50,190 nucleotides of DNA, taken from positions 1 to 50,190 of the forward strand of contig CAAGQC010000039.1 in NCBI GenBank assembly GCA_900771995.1. The letters run 5' to 3'. The DNA comes from Lachnospiraceae bacterium. Its GTDB lineage: Bacteria > Bacillota > Clostridia > Lachnospirales > Lachnospiraceae. Numbering within the stretch: position 1 is the first letter of the stretch; each line of letters opens with the position of its first letter. The position numbers were made by a program, and so were the translations under genes. Below, piece by piece: positions 34,871 through 43,776 of this stretch. The notes beneath the pieces were generated by a model. That model was given only the letters and a program-made list of their open reading frames with translations. It was not told the DNA's origin and made no database searches.

Positions 34871-37800
34871 TTAGTTCAGGTTCAGCTTCTGGCCGACTCT
34901 GATCAGATCCCGGTTGGTGATCTGTGCATTTCTGCGAAGCAGCTCTGTCAGACTCATATGATTTCTCTTTGCGATCTTGGAAAGGGTATCACCTGCCTTA
35001 ACGGTGTAATCGCCGCCGGCATACCAGATGCTCTCGGAAGGTCTGCGATCGGTTACCGTTACCAGATAGCTGCCTCCGCGATATACTGCAAATATGGACT
35101 GTCCGTTGGAAGTTACCGTGAAGGAACCGCAGTACTCCAGACGTCCCTTTTCTGCATTGTAGCGATACAGGTTTGCGCTCTTGCCTGCATTTTCCTTACC
35201 CACATTTACATGAAGGTTCACAGGTACACCGAAGCTGCCGGTGTCTCTGATGGTCAGCTGCTTGTTTACGTTTCCGCCCTTGGCAGCTATCACATTTGCA
35301 GGAATGGCATGGCTGTTCTGTGTTACCGTCAGATCAATATTCTGAAGCCTGGACAGATCTCTGTTCTTCAGATCCTGACCGCTGATGCTCAGTGCCACGC
35401 CGTTTCCGCTGTGGAATGCGATTGTTACTCTGGTACCCTTAATAGTATTCAGTACGTTCTGAGGAACCTTTACCTCTCCGCTGCATACGAAGTTCATGTT
35501 GACACTTGCGATGGCAGGGTTCTTCACCATCTCTGCAACCTTATCCTGTACCGTGTTGCTTACTTCCGTCCAGTCTACTGCAGGTGCTGCGGAAGAAGAA
35601 TCGCTGCTACTGCTGTCGGAATTGCTGTTCGGAGTCACCGTGATCACTCCGGAAGCGGTTCCTGCCATTCTTGCACCAACCTCTGCAGGTACTGCGGAAG
35701 TCACTGCCAGGAATCCATTCATATTGATAGTGCCGTCTGCATTTCTGTGAATGCCGCCGTTGATCGCGCTGTTCATATCCAGGCTCTGGAACCAGTCAGC
35801 GGTAACTGCGGTTCCTTCACTGTTGGTGGAGCTTTCGCCTCTCCAATAGTAGTTTGCTGCATTCTCGTATGCGCTTGTCTCCTGTGTTCCCTTCGGTTTG
35901 AACTGCTCTGCAACCAGTTGTCCTGCTGCATTGGTGCTGTCCTTGAAGGACAGGATTCCGTTTGCAACGAAGGCTGTGTTCTTCGCATCGTTCGTGTAAA
36001 GGGCTACGTTGTAAGATTCATTGTTATAGCTGGTAGAAGAAAATACCTGAATATCCGGACAGCTGTTGGAGTCGATACCCTTTGCCTTATTGCCGAAGGA
36101 TACGCTGTTGCGCAGGATGTGCTGTCCGCTGATGCTGGAACCGCCCATCTTGAAGCCGTTACCGTTACCGGCATCTACTTCCTGTCCGTTTTCATCCAGT
36201 ACATAACCATTCTTAAATGCTACACAGTTCTGAATCGTTACCTGACCGATGGAACCAGTCTCTACCTTGGCGAACAGATCCCATCCGTCATCGGCGTTGT
36301 ATGCTGCGATACATCCGTCGAATACGTTGCCGTCTGCTACGGTCAGCTTCGCTGCGAATCCGTCTGCATCCTCATATCCTGCATCTGCATTCAGATAAGA
36401 AGTACAGTTCAGGATCAGGTTGTGGGACGGCCAGTCTTCCCAGTTATCGGTGCTCTTGTATCTGCTGATCTGCAGACCGGTATTACCGTTCTTGTAGGTC
36501 ATTACATTATCTACGGTGTTGTAGCTACCGGATACCTGAATACCCTTCTGTGCATTGGCGGATCTGGTGACATCGAATCCCTGGAAGTACCAGTAATCGC
36601 CTGCCAGAATCATACCTGCACATTTATCCTGGAAATCCAGTACCGGACGGGTCGTTCCTTCCGGATCTGCGATCATGTAGATCTTCGCATCTGCGGTTCC
36701 GTTCACACCTCTGTCAATGACTACAGTGCTGCTCAGTGCATAGGTACCGCTTTTGAGCAGGATCGTCTGTCCCGGAGCCACACTCTTCACTGCGGTATAG
36801 ATGTCCAGAGGATCATCCTTGCTGCCGCTTGCGGAGCTCTTACCGTCGGGACCTACATAGATAACGTTCTGGTTCTTTACATTGTATTTTACAGTAAAAT
36901 CAAATGTTACAGTGTCATAGCTGCTCAGCAGGGAATACTTGGCAGGCTTGTAATCTGCATCCGGTGCAAATGTTACGGTAAAGGTGTTGCTGCCCTGTGC
37001 CAGTACGGTATTCACACGGAATTTGGTCTTGGCATCCACATGCTGACCGGATACCACAGCCTCTCCCTTGCTGTTGGTAATGTTCAAAGTACCGTCTGCA
37101 TTACCATAGTATACCAGCTCATAGTTTGCGCTGTTGGCTACGGTTGCAGATTCGATGGTATAGCTGGGTGTTACATAAGTAATAGGTCTTGGCTCTGCCG
37201 GTGCATCATTTTCCGGTGCAACGGTGGTCAGGCTCATATTGCTGAAGCTTACAGAAGCGCTTCTGGAAGCGAAGAAACCTACGTAGATGTTGTTGGCATC
37301 CAGCTTGGTCAGTTCGTCCCCATCGTCTCCGTGGTAGTACTTGTTGGTCACGGTCTCACCGGTAGTTACATTGGTGTAGCTTAAGAAGTATCCGGTGTTG
37401 TTTCTCTGGATCGTCATGTGGAAAGTCGTCTGAGGATTTACATCGATAATATCCTTCAGAGCTGCCTCATATTCACCTACCATATTATAGGTTCCGGCAC
37501 CCAGTCCGGTTCCTACGGCGCTGGTCTCCAGTGTCTGCATCGTAGACTGGAAACCTTCCTTGGTGGGATCCCCGTTTATGTTCTCCGGGGTAACACCGAT
37601 CTTCTCCTGAGATCCGACACCCAGTTTCATAGTGTACTTGTCTCCGGCATCGGATACCTTACCGTTCTCTGCATCCCAGTAGTACTCAACCTTGGTCGCG
37701 CTTACCATATAAGAGTTGTTCCAGAAGGAATTGCCGGAACCGTTCTCTCCTACACGGTCTGCTGCCATCAGTCCGAAACCTTCCTGTCCGTTGGTGAACT

Positions 37801-40444
37801 TCCAGGTATCCACAGTCACATCTGCGGTCAGGGTAAAGTTCTCTGTCTCCGGATCAATGGTGGTGTAGTAGAATGCCACACCATCGGTGGAGTTCGGTAC
37901 CAGCTTACCCTTGCCGTTCCTACTCCATACCTTCAGATCCTGTGTATCATAGCTTCCGCTGAAGCCATTGTTCTTGCCGCCTTCTGACATGGTATCCACG
38001 CCGGAACCAAATGCGGAATAGTTCCAGGTCTTTACTGCATCTTCTGTTACTGTCAGTTTTACTTCTGCAGGAGTGGAGACATCACTGCCTCTGACCGCAG
38101 ATACCTGGAAAGTATATTCCTGTCCAACTGTCAGTCCTGTAATTTTCTGTACCAATGCTGTCACGCCCTCTGCATATACCTTGCCATCCACAGATACCGT
38201 ATAGCTCTCTGCCTCAGGCACTGCCTGCCAGGTCAGCTTCACATTACCATGGCCAAGGTTCTCTGCGTTCAAGCCGGCAGGGGCAGCCATGGGAAGGACA
38301 AATCCGGTGACGCTTACTTCGTTACTTGTTTTTCCCTGTGCCACATCAGAACGTACCAGTTCTGCACGGAAACTGTAATTTCCGCTGGCTGTCGGAGTAA
38401 ATACTACACTTCCAGACTCACCTTCTGCAGTAGCTTCCTGCGTACCCTCTGTATTTCCGTTCTGGTCATACATTGTCACCTTAAGCGCATCAGAGTAAAT
38501 GCCACCTACCTGTGCGATGTAAGGAACTGTAATAGTTCCTTTTGCTGCATCAATAACAGGAGTTCCCAGTACAGGAGTCTCTACATCTGCCCAATCCAAG
38601 GTAGTCCTGTAATCCACTGTAATACCATACATCTGGATTTTAGTTCCCTCACCATAAAAATAATAGGTATGTCCTTTTTCAACACTGTAAGACTTTACAG
38701 TATATTCACTGCTGCCCGTATTATTTGTATATGCTACTACATTTCCGGAAGTCTCATCTACCAGATCAATAGTCTTTTTGCTATTGATCTTCATTGCTAT
38801 TTTCAGCTTGCCGTTTTCTTCCGCAACCAGTTTTACTACGGAACCACTGTCCGGAACATTTCCCTTACTGTTTACGCTATCCTTTTTGGGATTTCCCGTA
38901 CCGGCTACAGAGCCAGCATATAATACTCCGCCAACGGTAGCCGTTCCGCTCTTAAAGGGCATTGTTTCTAACACATAAATTCCGCCAGGATATTTCTGAT
39001 TGGCTGTTAATCCTGCACTCAGATCCAATTCATTTAATTTTGGATCCTTCGCTTCCACTACGACTTCGATAGCCGTTACATCTTTATCTGCCTTATAGAT
39101 TGTGCCACCGTTTACCTTGACACTCAGATCTGCGTTGGAACAACTGATCAGGTAATACCCATTAATCGTTAATTTCATTTCTCCGTTACTGGATAATGTG
39201 AAAGTATCTGTAGTATCATCTTTATTAGTAAATGTAATGCTGTCAGATCCCAATACACCCTTTTTATCCTTGATAGTCACCTGCGTTGTTACAATAGTAG
39301 TAGCCAGAGATACCATCAATTCTGTTGTATCTTCGGTAACTGTGATAGTTTCCGCTTCATTTACTTTTACGGAAGTATCCTTCATACTTGTAGAAATCTT
39401 ATAGGTTGCGCCCACCTTAAGGGATACGGTTCCATCAGGTGTCAGCTGGACGATATCTTTATCATCTGCCGTATTGGTCAGTGTTAAAGTCGCACCATCT
39501 TCCAGTTCGGAATCTTCTGCCAGCTTTACCAACGCGTCTACTTTTGCCTTACCTAATGTAATGGTAGCGCTGAAAGCATCTGTACCGGTGGTAAGGGTTG
39601 TCTTCCCGTCTGCAACGGCACGTACCTTCTCGTTCGGAGCAACGATATTGTAGGTGGTAGATGCACTCAATGTTTTATCTGGATTTTCACCTACATTCAA
39701 TAATACATCTTCTTTATTCTCCGCTGCCAGTTTTACCTGATCGCCAGTATTTACAAGTCCGGATGTATTATCTACTACTAAAATATTACCAGAAACCGTA
39801 GTGATCGTTGAATCACCACCTGTTTTGGTCTCTTTAACTTCCAGTGAAGAAAGTTTACATTCGCCAACATTGCCTTTAATTGTTATACTGCCATTTGAAA
39901 AATATTCCGTTGTATACTCGTTGCTATAACTACCAGAAGCGAAAACCCCATCTCCTTGAGCAGAATTTGCATTATCTTCTTTAAAATAAATCTTCTGGCT
40001 CTTTGTATCGCTTCCAATCACTAAATATCTTGATGTATCCGTTGTAGAACTCTGAAGTGTTATAGTTACAGATGTCGTATTTGTGTCCAACGGAATACTA
40101 ATTGTTCCGTCTGCATAAAGTGACACTCCAACCTTACTATCTTTAACTTTTACGCCATTTTTAGAGCCTCCAACCAGAAGTGTTTTCAGTGATTGGCCAG
40201 GCGTAACTGCTTTTGAACTGGCTATACTGCTTCCGCCCTCTCCTTGCGTAAGATCCCATTTTCTCGTTCTGCTGACACTTGTATTTTCCACTTCTGTGTA
40301 TGTAATGTATTTTGCATACTCAGATTCCGTCTCCGCCGCCTTCACGCTGGCAATACCGCCCAGCAACTCTACCGGCATGACGCCCAGTAGCATGGCCACG
40401 GTCAACATAAATGCCAAAAATCTTTTTCTCTTACATCGACTCAT
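34871..40444 (-). CDS. Secreted multidomain pectate lyase, PL9 family, with LysM
   Basis: An 1857-residue exported protein. Order: signal peptide (1-36, cut after VKA), a beta-sandwich, possibly sugar-binding (about 60-205), three related beta modules starting near 237, 320 and 403 (83-residue period), another sandwich (about 468-612), a spacer, a fibronectin type III domain (about 716-800), a lectin-like sandwich (to about 1085), a cadherin-like module, a PL9 parallel beta-helix (about 1195-1500), and a LysM (about 1812-1857). In the helix, NADAGYEDADGFAAKL holds the Ca2+-binding Asp residues and the putative base Lys1366; NADDGWDLF follows. It cleaves pectate outside the cell; LysM probably holds it to peptidoglycan. 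GGGAGG precedes the ATG. Confidence 0.88.
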   Translation of the reverse strand: MSRCKRKRFLAFMLTVAMLLGVMPVELLGGIASVKAAETESEYAKYITYTEVENTSVSRTRKWDLTQGEGGSSIASSKAVTPGQSLKTLLVGGSKNGVKVKDSKVGVSLYADGTISIPLDTNTTSVTITLQSSTTDTSRYLVIGSDTKSQKIYFKEDNANSAQGDGVFASGSYSNEYTTEYFSNGSITIKGNVGECKLSSLEVKETKTGGDSTITTVSGNILVVDNTSGLVNTGDQVKLAAENKEDVLLNVGENPDKTLSASTTYNIVAPNEKVRAVADGKTTLTTGTDAFSATITLGKAKVDALVKLAEDSELEDGATLTLTNTADDKDIVQLTPDGTVSLKVGATYKISTSMKDTSVKVNEAETITVTEDTTELMVSLATTIVTTQVTIKDKKGVLGSDSITFTNKDDTTDTFTLSSNGEMKLTINGYYLISCSNADLSVKVNGGTIYKADKDVTAIEVVVEAKDPKLNELDLSAGLTANQKYPGGIYVLETMPFKSGTATVGGVLYAGSVAGTGNPKKDSVNSKGNVPDSGSVVKLVAEENGKLKIAMKINSKKTIDLVDETSGNVVAYTNNTGSSEYTVKSYSVEKGHTYYFYGEGTKIQMYGITVDYRTTLDWADVETPVLGTPVIDAAKGTITVPYIAQVGGIYSDALKVTMYDQNGNTEGTQEATAEGESGSVVFTPTASGNYSFRAELVRSDVAQGKTSNEVSVTGFVLPMAAPAGLNAENLGHGNVKLTWQAVPEAESYTVSVDGKVYAEGVTALVQKITGLTVGQEYTFQVSAVRGSDVSTPAEVKLTVTEDAVKTWNYSAFGSGVDTMSEGGKNNGFSGSYDTQDLKVWSRNGKGKLVPNSTDGVAFYYTTIDPETENFTLTADVTVDTWKFTNGQEGFGLMAADRVGENGSGNSFWNNSYMVSATKVEYYWDAENGKVSDAGDKYTMKLGVGSQEKIGVTPENINGDPTKEGFQSTMQTLETSAVGTGLGAGTYNMVGEYEAALKDIIDVNPQTTFHMTIQRNNTGYFLSYTNVTTGETVTNKYYHGDDGDELTKLDANNIYVGFFASRSASVSFSNMSLTTVAPENDAPAEPRPITYVTPSYTIESATVANSANYELVYYGNADGTLNITNSKGEAVVSGQHVDAKTKFRVNTVLAQGSNTFTVTFAPDADYKPAKYSLLSSYDTVTFDFTVKYNVKNQNVIYVGPDGKSSASGSKDDPLDIYTAVKSVAPGQTILLKSGTYALSSTVVIDRGVNGTADAKIYMIADPEGTTRPVLDFQDKCAGMILAGDYWYFQGFDVTRSANAQKGIQVSGSYNTVDNVMTYKNGNTGLQISRYKSTDNWEDWPSHNLILNCTSYLNADAGYEDADGFAAKLTVADGNVFDGCIAAYNADDGWDLFAKVETGSIGQVTIQNCVAFKNGYVLDENGQEVDAGNGNGFKMGGSSISGQHILRNSVSFGNKAKGIDSNSCPDIQVFSSTSYNNESYNVALYTNDAKNTAFVANGILSFKDSTNAAGQLVAEQFKPKGTQETSAYENAANYYWRGESSTNSEGTAVTADWFQSLDMNSAINGGIHRNADGTINMNGFLAVTSAVPAEVGARMAGTASGVITVTPNSNSDSSSSDSSSAAPAVDWTEVSNTVQDKVAEMVKNPAIASVNMNFVCSGEVKVPQNVLNTIKGTRVTIAFHSGNGVALSISGQDLKNRDLSRLQNIDLTVTQNSHAIPANVIAAKGGNVNKQLTIRDTGSFGVPVNLHVNVGKENAGKSANLYRYNAEKGRLEYCGSFTVTSNGQSIFAVYRGGSYLVTVTDRRPSESIWYAGGDYTVKAGDTLSKIAKRNHMSLTELLRRNAQITNRDLIRVGQKLNLN

Positions 40445-40521
40445 ACAATCCTCCCGATTCTTCTGCCGTAACGCTCCGGTTACCGCAAATTTTTGCGCTG
40501 TATTTTGTTCTTGCGCCTTGC

Positions 40522-40566
40522 TGTAAGCAATTACATTTGTAAGTTCTTACAATGCTATGTATTATA
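40522..40566 (-). promoter_or_regulatory. Pectate lyase promoter region with two inverted repeats
   Basis: TATAAT on the minus strand (40561-40566) has a weak -35 (TTATGA) 16 bases upstream. Directly after the expected start are TTGTAAG-TT-CTTACAA (40537-40552, plus sense) and TGTAA-GCAA-TTACA (40522-40535), two palindromes sharing TGTAA/TTACA arms, about 16 bases apart. Their position fits a repressor. No matching regulator gene is adjacent. The remaining part of the 457-base gap is AT-rich with no gene. Confidence 0.6.
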
Positions 40567-40777
40567 TATTAGCACTTTCGTTTCATAATAGTAAACTGTT
40601 TTTGTCTATTTTGAATATTTTTGGATACTATTCATAGATTTTTTGAGCAATTTTTATTCACTATTTTTGCGCAATCCTCTATTTTTTCTAAAAATGTACA
40701 CTTCCTTATAAAATATCTACCTTTGAAGAGTAAGCATTTACATTCTCGTGTCTTTTCTCATACAGATACGATATCTC

Positions 40778-40806
40778 TTGCCAAAAGTTATATAAACTTA
40801 TATAAT
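40778..40806 (+). promoter_or_regulatory. Promoter of the AAA ATPase gene
   Basis: TTGCCA (40778-40783), 17 bases, TATAAT (40801-40806). The first two TTATATAA sites overlap the spacer and the -10. Confidence 0.7.
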
Positions 40807-40883
40807 AATAACAAAGTTATATAAGCTTATATAAAGTTATATAAAAGTCCAAAAATTATATATAGTTATATAAACTTATATAA
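40788..40883 (+). repeat. Array of eight phased TTATATAA palindromes
   Basis: The 8-base palindrome TTATATAA begins at 40788, 40798, 40817, 40827, 40837, 40866 and 40876, with a one-base variant at 40856. Steps are 10, 19, 10, 10, 19, 10 and 10 bases, so all copies lie close to the same helix face. Most are preceded by AG or AC. The array covers the promoter and leader of the ATPase gene and ends six bases before AGGAGG. It looks like a cooperative binding region for a DNA-binding protein, most simply the ATPase itself. Confidence 0.85.
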
Positions 40884-40901
40884 GAAAAGGAGGTTTTTAT
40901 T

Positions 40902-41948
40902 ATGAGTGCCAATCCGTTCACATTATCTTTCGGGAAAAAACCCTTACAATATATCTCCCGTCTCACGGAGACAAATCAAATTCTGGAAAATTTCTGTGCG
41001 GAGAATCCTTCCAATCAGATCTATATGATCACCGGTGTCCGTGGTTCCGGAAAAACGGTCATGATGACCAGCATCGCTTCTGAACTGCGTAAAATGGATA
41101 ATTGGATTGTGGTCGAATTAAACCCTACCAGAGATCTGCTGCAAAGCCTTGCAGCCAAGATCTATAGCATTCCGGAACTACATGCACTGTTCATTAATGC
41201 AAAACTTGACTTTTCTGCTTTTGGTCTGGGAGTATCCATTGAAAACGCCGCTCCGGTCACGGATATCGAAAACGCTCTGGAACTCATGTTGAAATATATC
41301 CAGAAAAGTAAAAAAAGGTTGCTGATCAGCGTTGATGAAGTGACGAATTCCGAATATATCCGAATCTTTGCAAGCTCCTTTCAGATTTTTTTACGAAACG
41401 ACTATCCCATCTTTTTACTGATGACGGGATTATATGAAAATATATATAATCTGCAAAATGATAAAGTACTGACCTTTTTATACCGTGCACCCAAATTAAT
41501 CCTGGAGCCACTCAATTATACTGCTATCCGCAAACAATATATGGATATCTTTTCCCTGGATATAGATGCTGCCGGAGAATTGACTTCCCTGACCAAAGGC
41601 TATCCTTTTGCCTTTCAGGTGCTCGGTTATCTCTATTGGGAATATCGCGACAAGAAAACTCTGGAACAGATTTTGCCGGAGTACGACCAGTATCTGGACG
41701 AATATGTATACAGTAAAATATGGTCGGAATTATCCGATTTGGACAAAAAAATCGTAACTGAAATGTCCCTAAGTGGGGAAACGCAGGTAAAAGCTCTCCG
41801 TGAGCGATTAGATATGAAATCCGAACTTTTCTCTGTCTATCGTGAGCGCCTGAAGAGAAAAGGTGTCATTGTTTCCAAAGAATACGGGAAAGTCACGCTG
41901 GCCTTACCTCGCTTTGATGAGTTTGTAAAAATACAGCAGCTTATGTAA
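40902..41948 (+). CDS. Orc-like AAA ATPase with C-terminal winged helix, unknown role
   Basis: A 348-residue P-loop ATPase: Walker A GVRGSGKT (45-52), Walker B LLISVDEV (about 140-147), a lid region around 205-275 and a likely winged helix at about 280-348 (LDKKIVTEMSLSGETQVKALRERLDM ... FSVYRERLKRKGVIV). It belongs to the broad ATPase_2/Orc1-like group found in many gut Firmicutes, with no established function. AGGAGG stands close to the ATG. It is a single gene, seemingly richer in A+T than its neighbours, behind an array of phased palindromes. Autoregulation through these sites is a reasonable guess; acquisition by transfer is possible. Confidence 0.8.
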   Translation: MSANPFTLSFGKKPLQYISRLTETNQILENFCAENPSNQIYMITGVRGSGKTVMMTSIASELRKMDNWIVVELNPTRDLLQSLAAKIYSIPELHALFINAKLDFSAFGLGVSIENAAPVTDIENALELMLKYIQKSKKRLLISVDEVTNSEYIRIFASSFQIFLRNDYPIFLLMTGLYENIYNLQNDKVLTFLYRAPKLILEPLNYTAIRKQYMDIFSLDIDAAGELTSLTKGYPFAFQVLGYLYWEYRDKKTLEQILPEYDQYLDEYVYSKIWSELSDLDKKIVTEMSLSGETQVKALRERLDMKSELFSVYRERLKRKGVIVSKEYGKVTLALPRFDEFVKIQQLM

Positions 41949-41965
41949 CCACCGGGACGCAGCAT

Positions 41966-42709
41966 CTATTCCACACCCCGCAGCGCAACCTTTCCCACAT
42001 ACTTCCGGGCCAGTTCCGCCATCTGTTCCAGTTCCTCTCTGGAAAATGCCCCAAACGGATCTGCACCGCCCGGCTTAACATCGTCACTTTCCGCTGTCTG
42101 TATCATCCGGTACAGGCAGTTTTCATTTTCCTCATAGCTCTGCAGATAATAAGCCGGGCATCCGGCGATCCATCTGCCGATACTGTCAAATTCTTCTACG
42201 GTATGAATTCCCTTCACCACAGTGGTACGGAATTCATACGGAATGCCGCTGCTTTTCAAAATACCAATGCTCTCCTCGATCCGGGAGAGATCCATGTTTT
42301 TAAGTCCCGCCGCTGCCGCATAGTTTTCTCTGGACGCCTTGATATCCATGGCCACGTAATCAATCAGTCGCTCCTGTAACAGATTCCACAGCACTCCCGG
42401 CATATAGCCGTTGGTATCCAGTTTGATAGGATATCTGAACTCCTTGATCTTTTGCAGGAACTCCTTCAGATCCTTCTGCAGGGTCGGCTCTCCGCCGGTG
42501 ACACAGACACCCTGGAGGATTCCCCGTCTTTTTTTCAAGTAGGAAAGCACTTCCTCCTCCGGGATAGATGGTTGCGCGCCGGGATCCAGCACCAGTTCCC
42601 CGTTATGGCAAAAAGGACAGCGAAAATTGCAGCCTCCTGTAAAAACAGTGGCTGCAATATGTTCCGGATAGTCTAATAAAGTTGTCTTGTTAAAGCCATG
42701 AATCTGCAT
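41966..42709 (-). CDS. Radical SAM activating protein, NrdG type (anaerobic ribonucleotide reductase)
   Basis: A 247-residue radical SAM enzyme with the cluster motif CNFRCPFC (Cys27, Cys31, Cys34), VTGGEPTLQ and LDTNGYMPG. Length and sequence match the NrdG2 group, which installs the glycyl radical on anaerobic ribonucleoside-triphosphate reductase. The reductase gene nrdD is not in the window. It follows the lacI-type gene by three bases, so it is co-transcribed with the maltodextrin operon, probably without functional link. Confidence 0.85.
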   Translation of the reverse strand: MQIHGFNKTTLLDYPEHIAATVFTGGCNFRCPFCHNGELVLDPGAQPSIPEEEVLSYLKKRRGILQGVCVTGGEPTLQKDLKEFLQKIKEFRYPIKLDTNGYMPGVLWNLLQERLIDYVAMDIKASRENYAAAAGLKNMDLSRIEESIGILKSSGIPYEFRTTVVKGIHTVEEFDSIGRWIAGCPAYYLQSYEENENCLYRMIQTAESDDVKPGGADPFGAFSREELEQMAELARKYVGKVALRGVE

Positions 42710-42712
42710 ACT

Positions 42713-43747
42713 CTAAGCCCTCGGCATGGTAGAATCCCGCACCACCAGTTCTCCGTCGAACACGCAATGCTGGTGCTTTGCCTTTTTCCCGATGATATCG
42801 AACAGGATCCGGGCGGTCTCTCTCGCCATGCTGTCTACCGGCTGTTTTAACGTGGTCAGGGACGGAATGACATATTTGCCGATCTCCACACCGTCGAAGC
42901 CGGCCAGTGAAATATCCTCGGGTACCTTATATCCTGCATCCGACAGCGCTTTCCCCGCGCCGATAGCCAGAATGTCGGAGATTGCGAAGATCGCCGTACA
43001 GGGGATCTGCTTCTCCAGGAATTCCTTCGTCACCATGTAGGCATTCTCCAGGGAGTAATCCTCCAGATCACTTCTCATAGGCAGGATCAGTTCATCCCGG
43101 ACCTCGATGCCGTTGTCCTTCAGCGCTTTTTTATAGCCTTCCAGACGCAGCTTACCGATGGAAGCATCTGTCTTACGGGCGCAGAGGATTGCAATATCCT
43201 TATGTCCGTTCTTGCACAGATAGTCTACCATCTTGTAGCTTTCCTTGGTGTCATCCACCGCTACGGAGGAATAGGTGTTGCGGCTGAAACCCTTGGGCAG
43301 CATTCCTGTGGTGCTTAAGATAAACGGCACGTGCAGCTGTGCCAGCTTTTCCTCGCTGTGCACCAGATAACCGCCGAGGAAGATAATGCCGCGGAGGCGC
43401 TTCTCCTTCACCAATTTCAGTGCCACTTCCACTTCATCCTCGTCATAATCGACATGCTGCAATACCATGGCATAGGACTTTTCCTTGATCTCTTCCTCCA
43501 GCACCTTGATCATCTGGCTGAAAAAGGAGTTGTTGATACCTTTGACCAGTACCGCAATGGCCTTGGCATCCTGACGTTTCAGGTTCCGGGCACTGTTGTT
43601 GGGTACATAGTTATTTTCCTTGATCACCCGCATGATCATTTCCTTGGTCTCGGGATTGATGTCCGGGTGATTATTTATAGCACGGGATACCGTGCTGACG
43701 CCGACACCGCAGATTCTCGCAATGTCCTTGATCGTGATTTCCTCCAT
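42713..43747 (-). CDS. LacI-family transcriptional regulator (maltodextrin locus)
   Basis: A 344-residue repressor, start at the ATG at 43747 (MEEITIKDIARI). The helix-turn-helix IKDIARICGVGVSTVSRAIN (about 6-25) is followed by a hinge (VPNNSARNLKRQ) and a sugar-sensing domain. It lies directly after malQ. A CG-centred palindrome at the promoter of the binding-protein gene is the likely target; malto-oligosaccharides are the likely inducers. Confidence 0.9.
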   Translation of the reverse strand: MEEITIKDIARICGVGVSTVSRAINNHPDINPETKEMIMRVIKENNYVPNNSARNLKRQDAKAIAVLVKGINNSFFSQMIKVLEEEIKEKSYAMVLQHVDYDEDEVEVALKLVKEKRLRGIIFLGGYLVHSEEKLAQLHVPFILSTTGMLPKGFSRNTYSSVAVDDTKESYKMVDYLCKNGHKDIAILCARKTDASIGKLRLEGYKKALKDNGIEVRDELILPMRSDLEDYSLENAYMVTKEFLEKQIPCTAIFAISDILAIGAGKALSDAGYKVPEDISLAGFDGVEIGKYVIPSLTTLKQPVDSMARETARILFDIIGKKAKHQHCVFDGELVVRDSTMPRA

Positions 43748-43776
43748 GGAGCGCAAACCTTTCCAAGCCTACAGAC

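Noticed and set aside
34814..37384. Long open frame (856 codons) on the plus strand
   Set aside because: It is antisense to the pectate lyase gene, which has a signal peptide, clear domains and a ribosome binding site. The frame is rich in Cys, Ile and Ser without domain logic and starts inside the ldhA terminator.
40788..40883. TTATATAA array as a CRISPR or plasmid origin
   Set aside because: Units are 8 bases with 2- or 11-base gaps, so it is not a CRISPR. There is no plasmid replication or partition gene around; the flanking genes are ordinary chromosomal ones.
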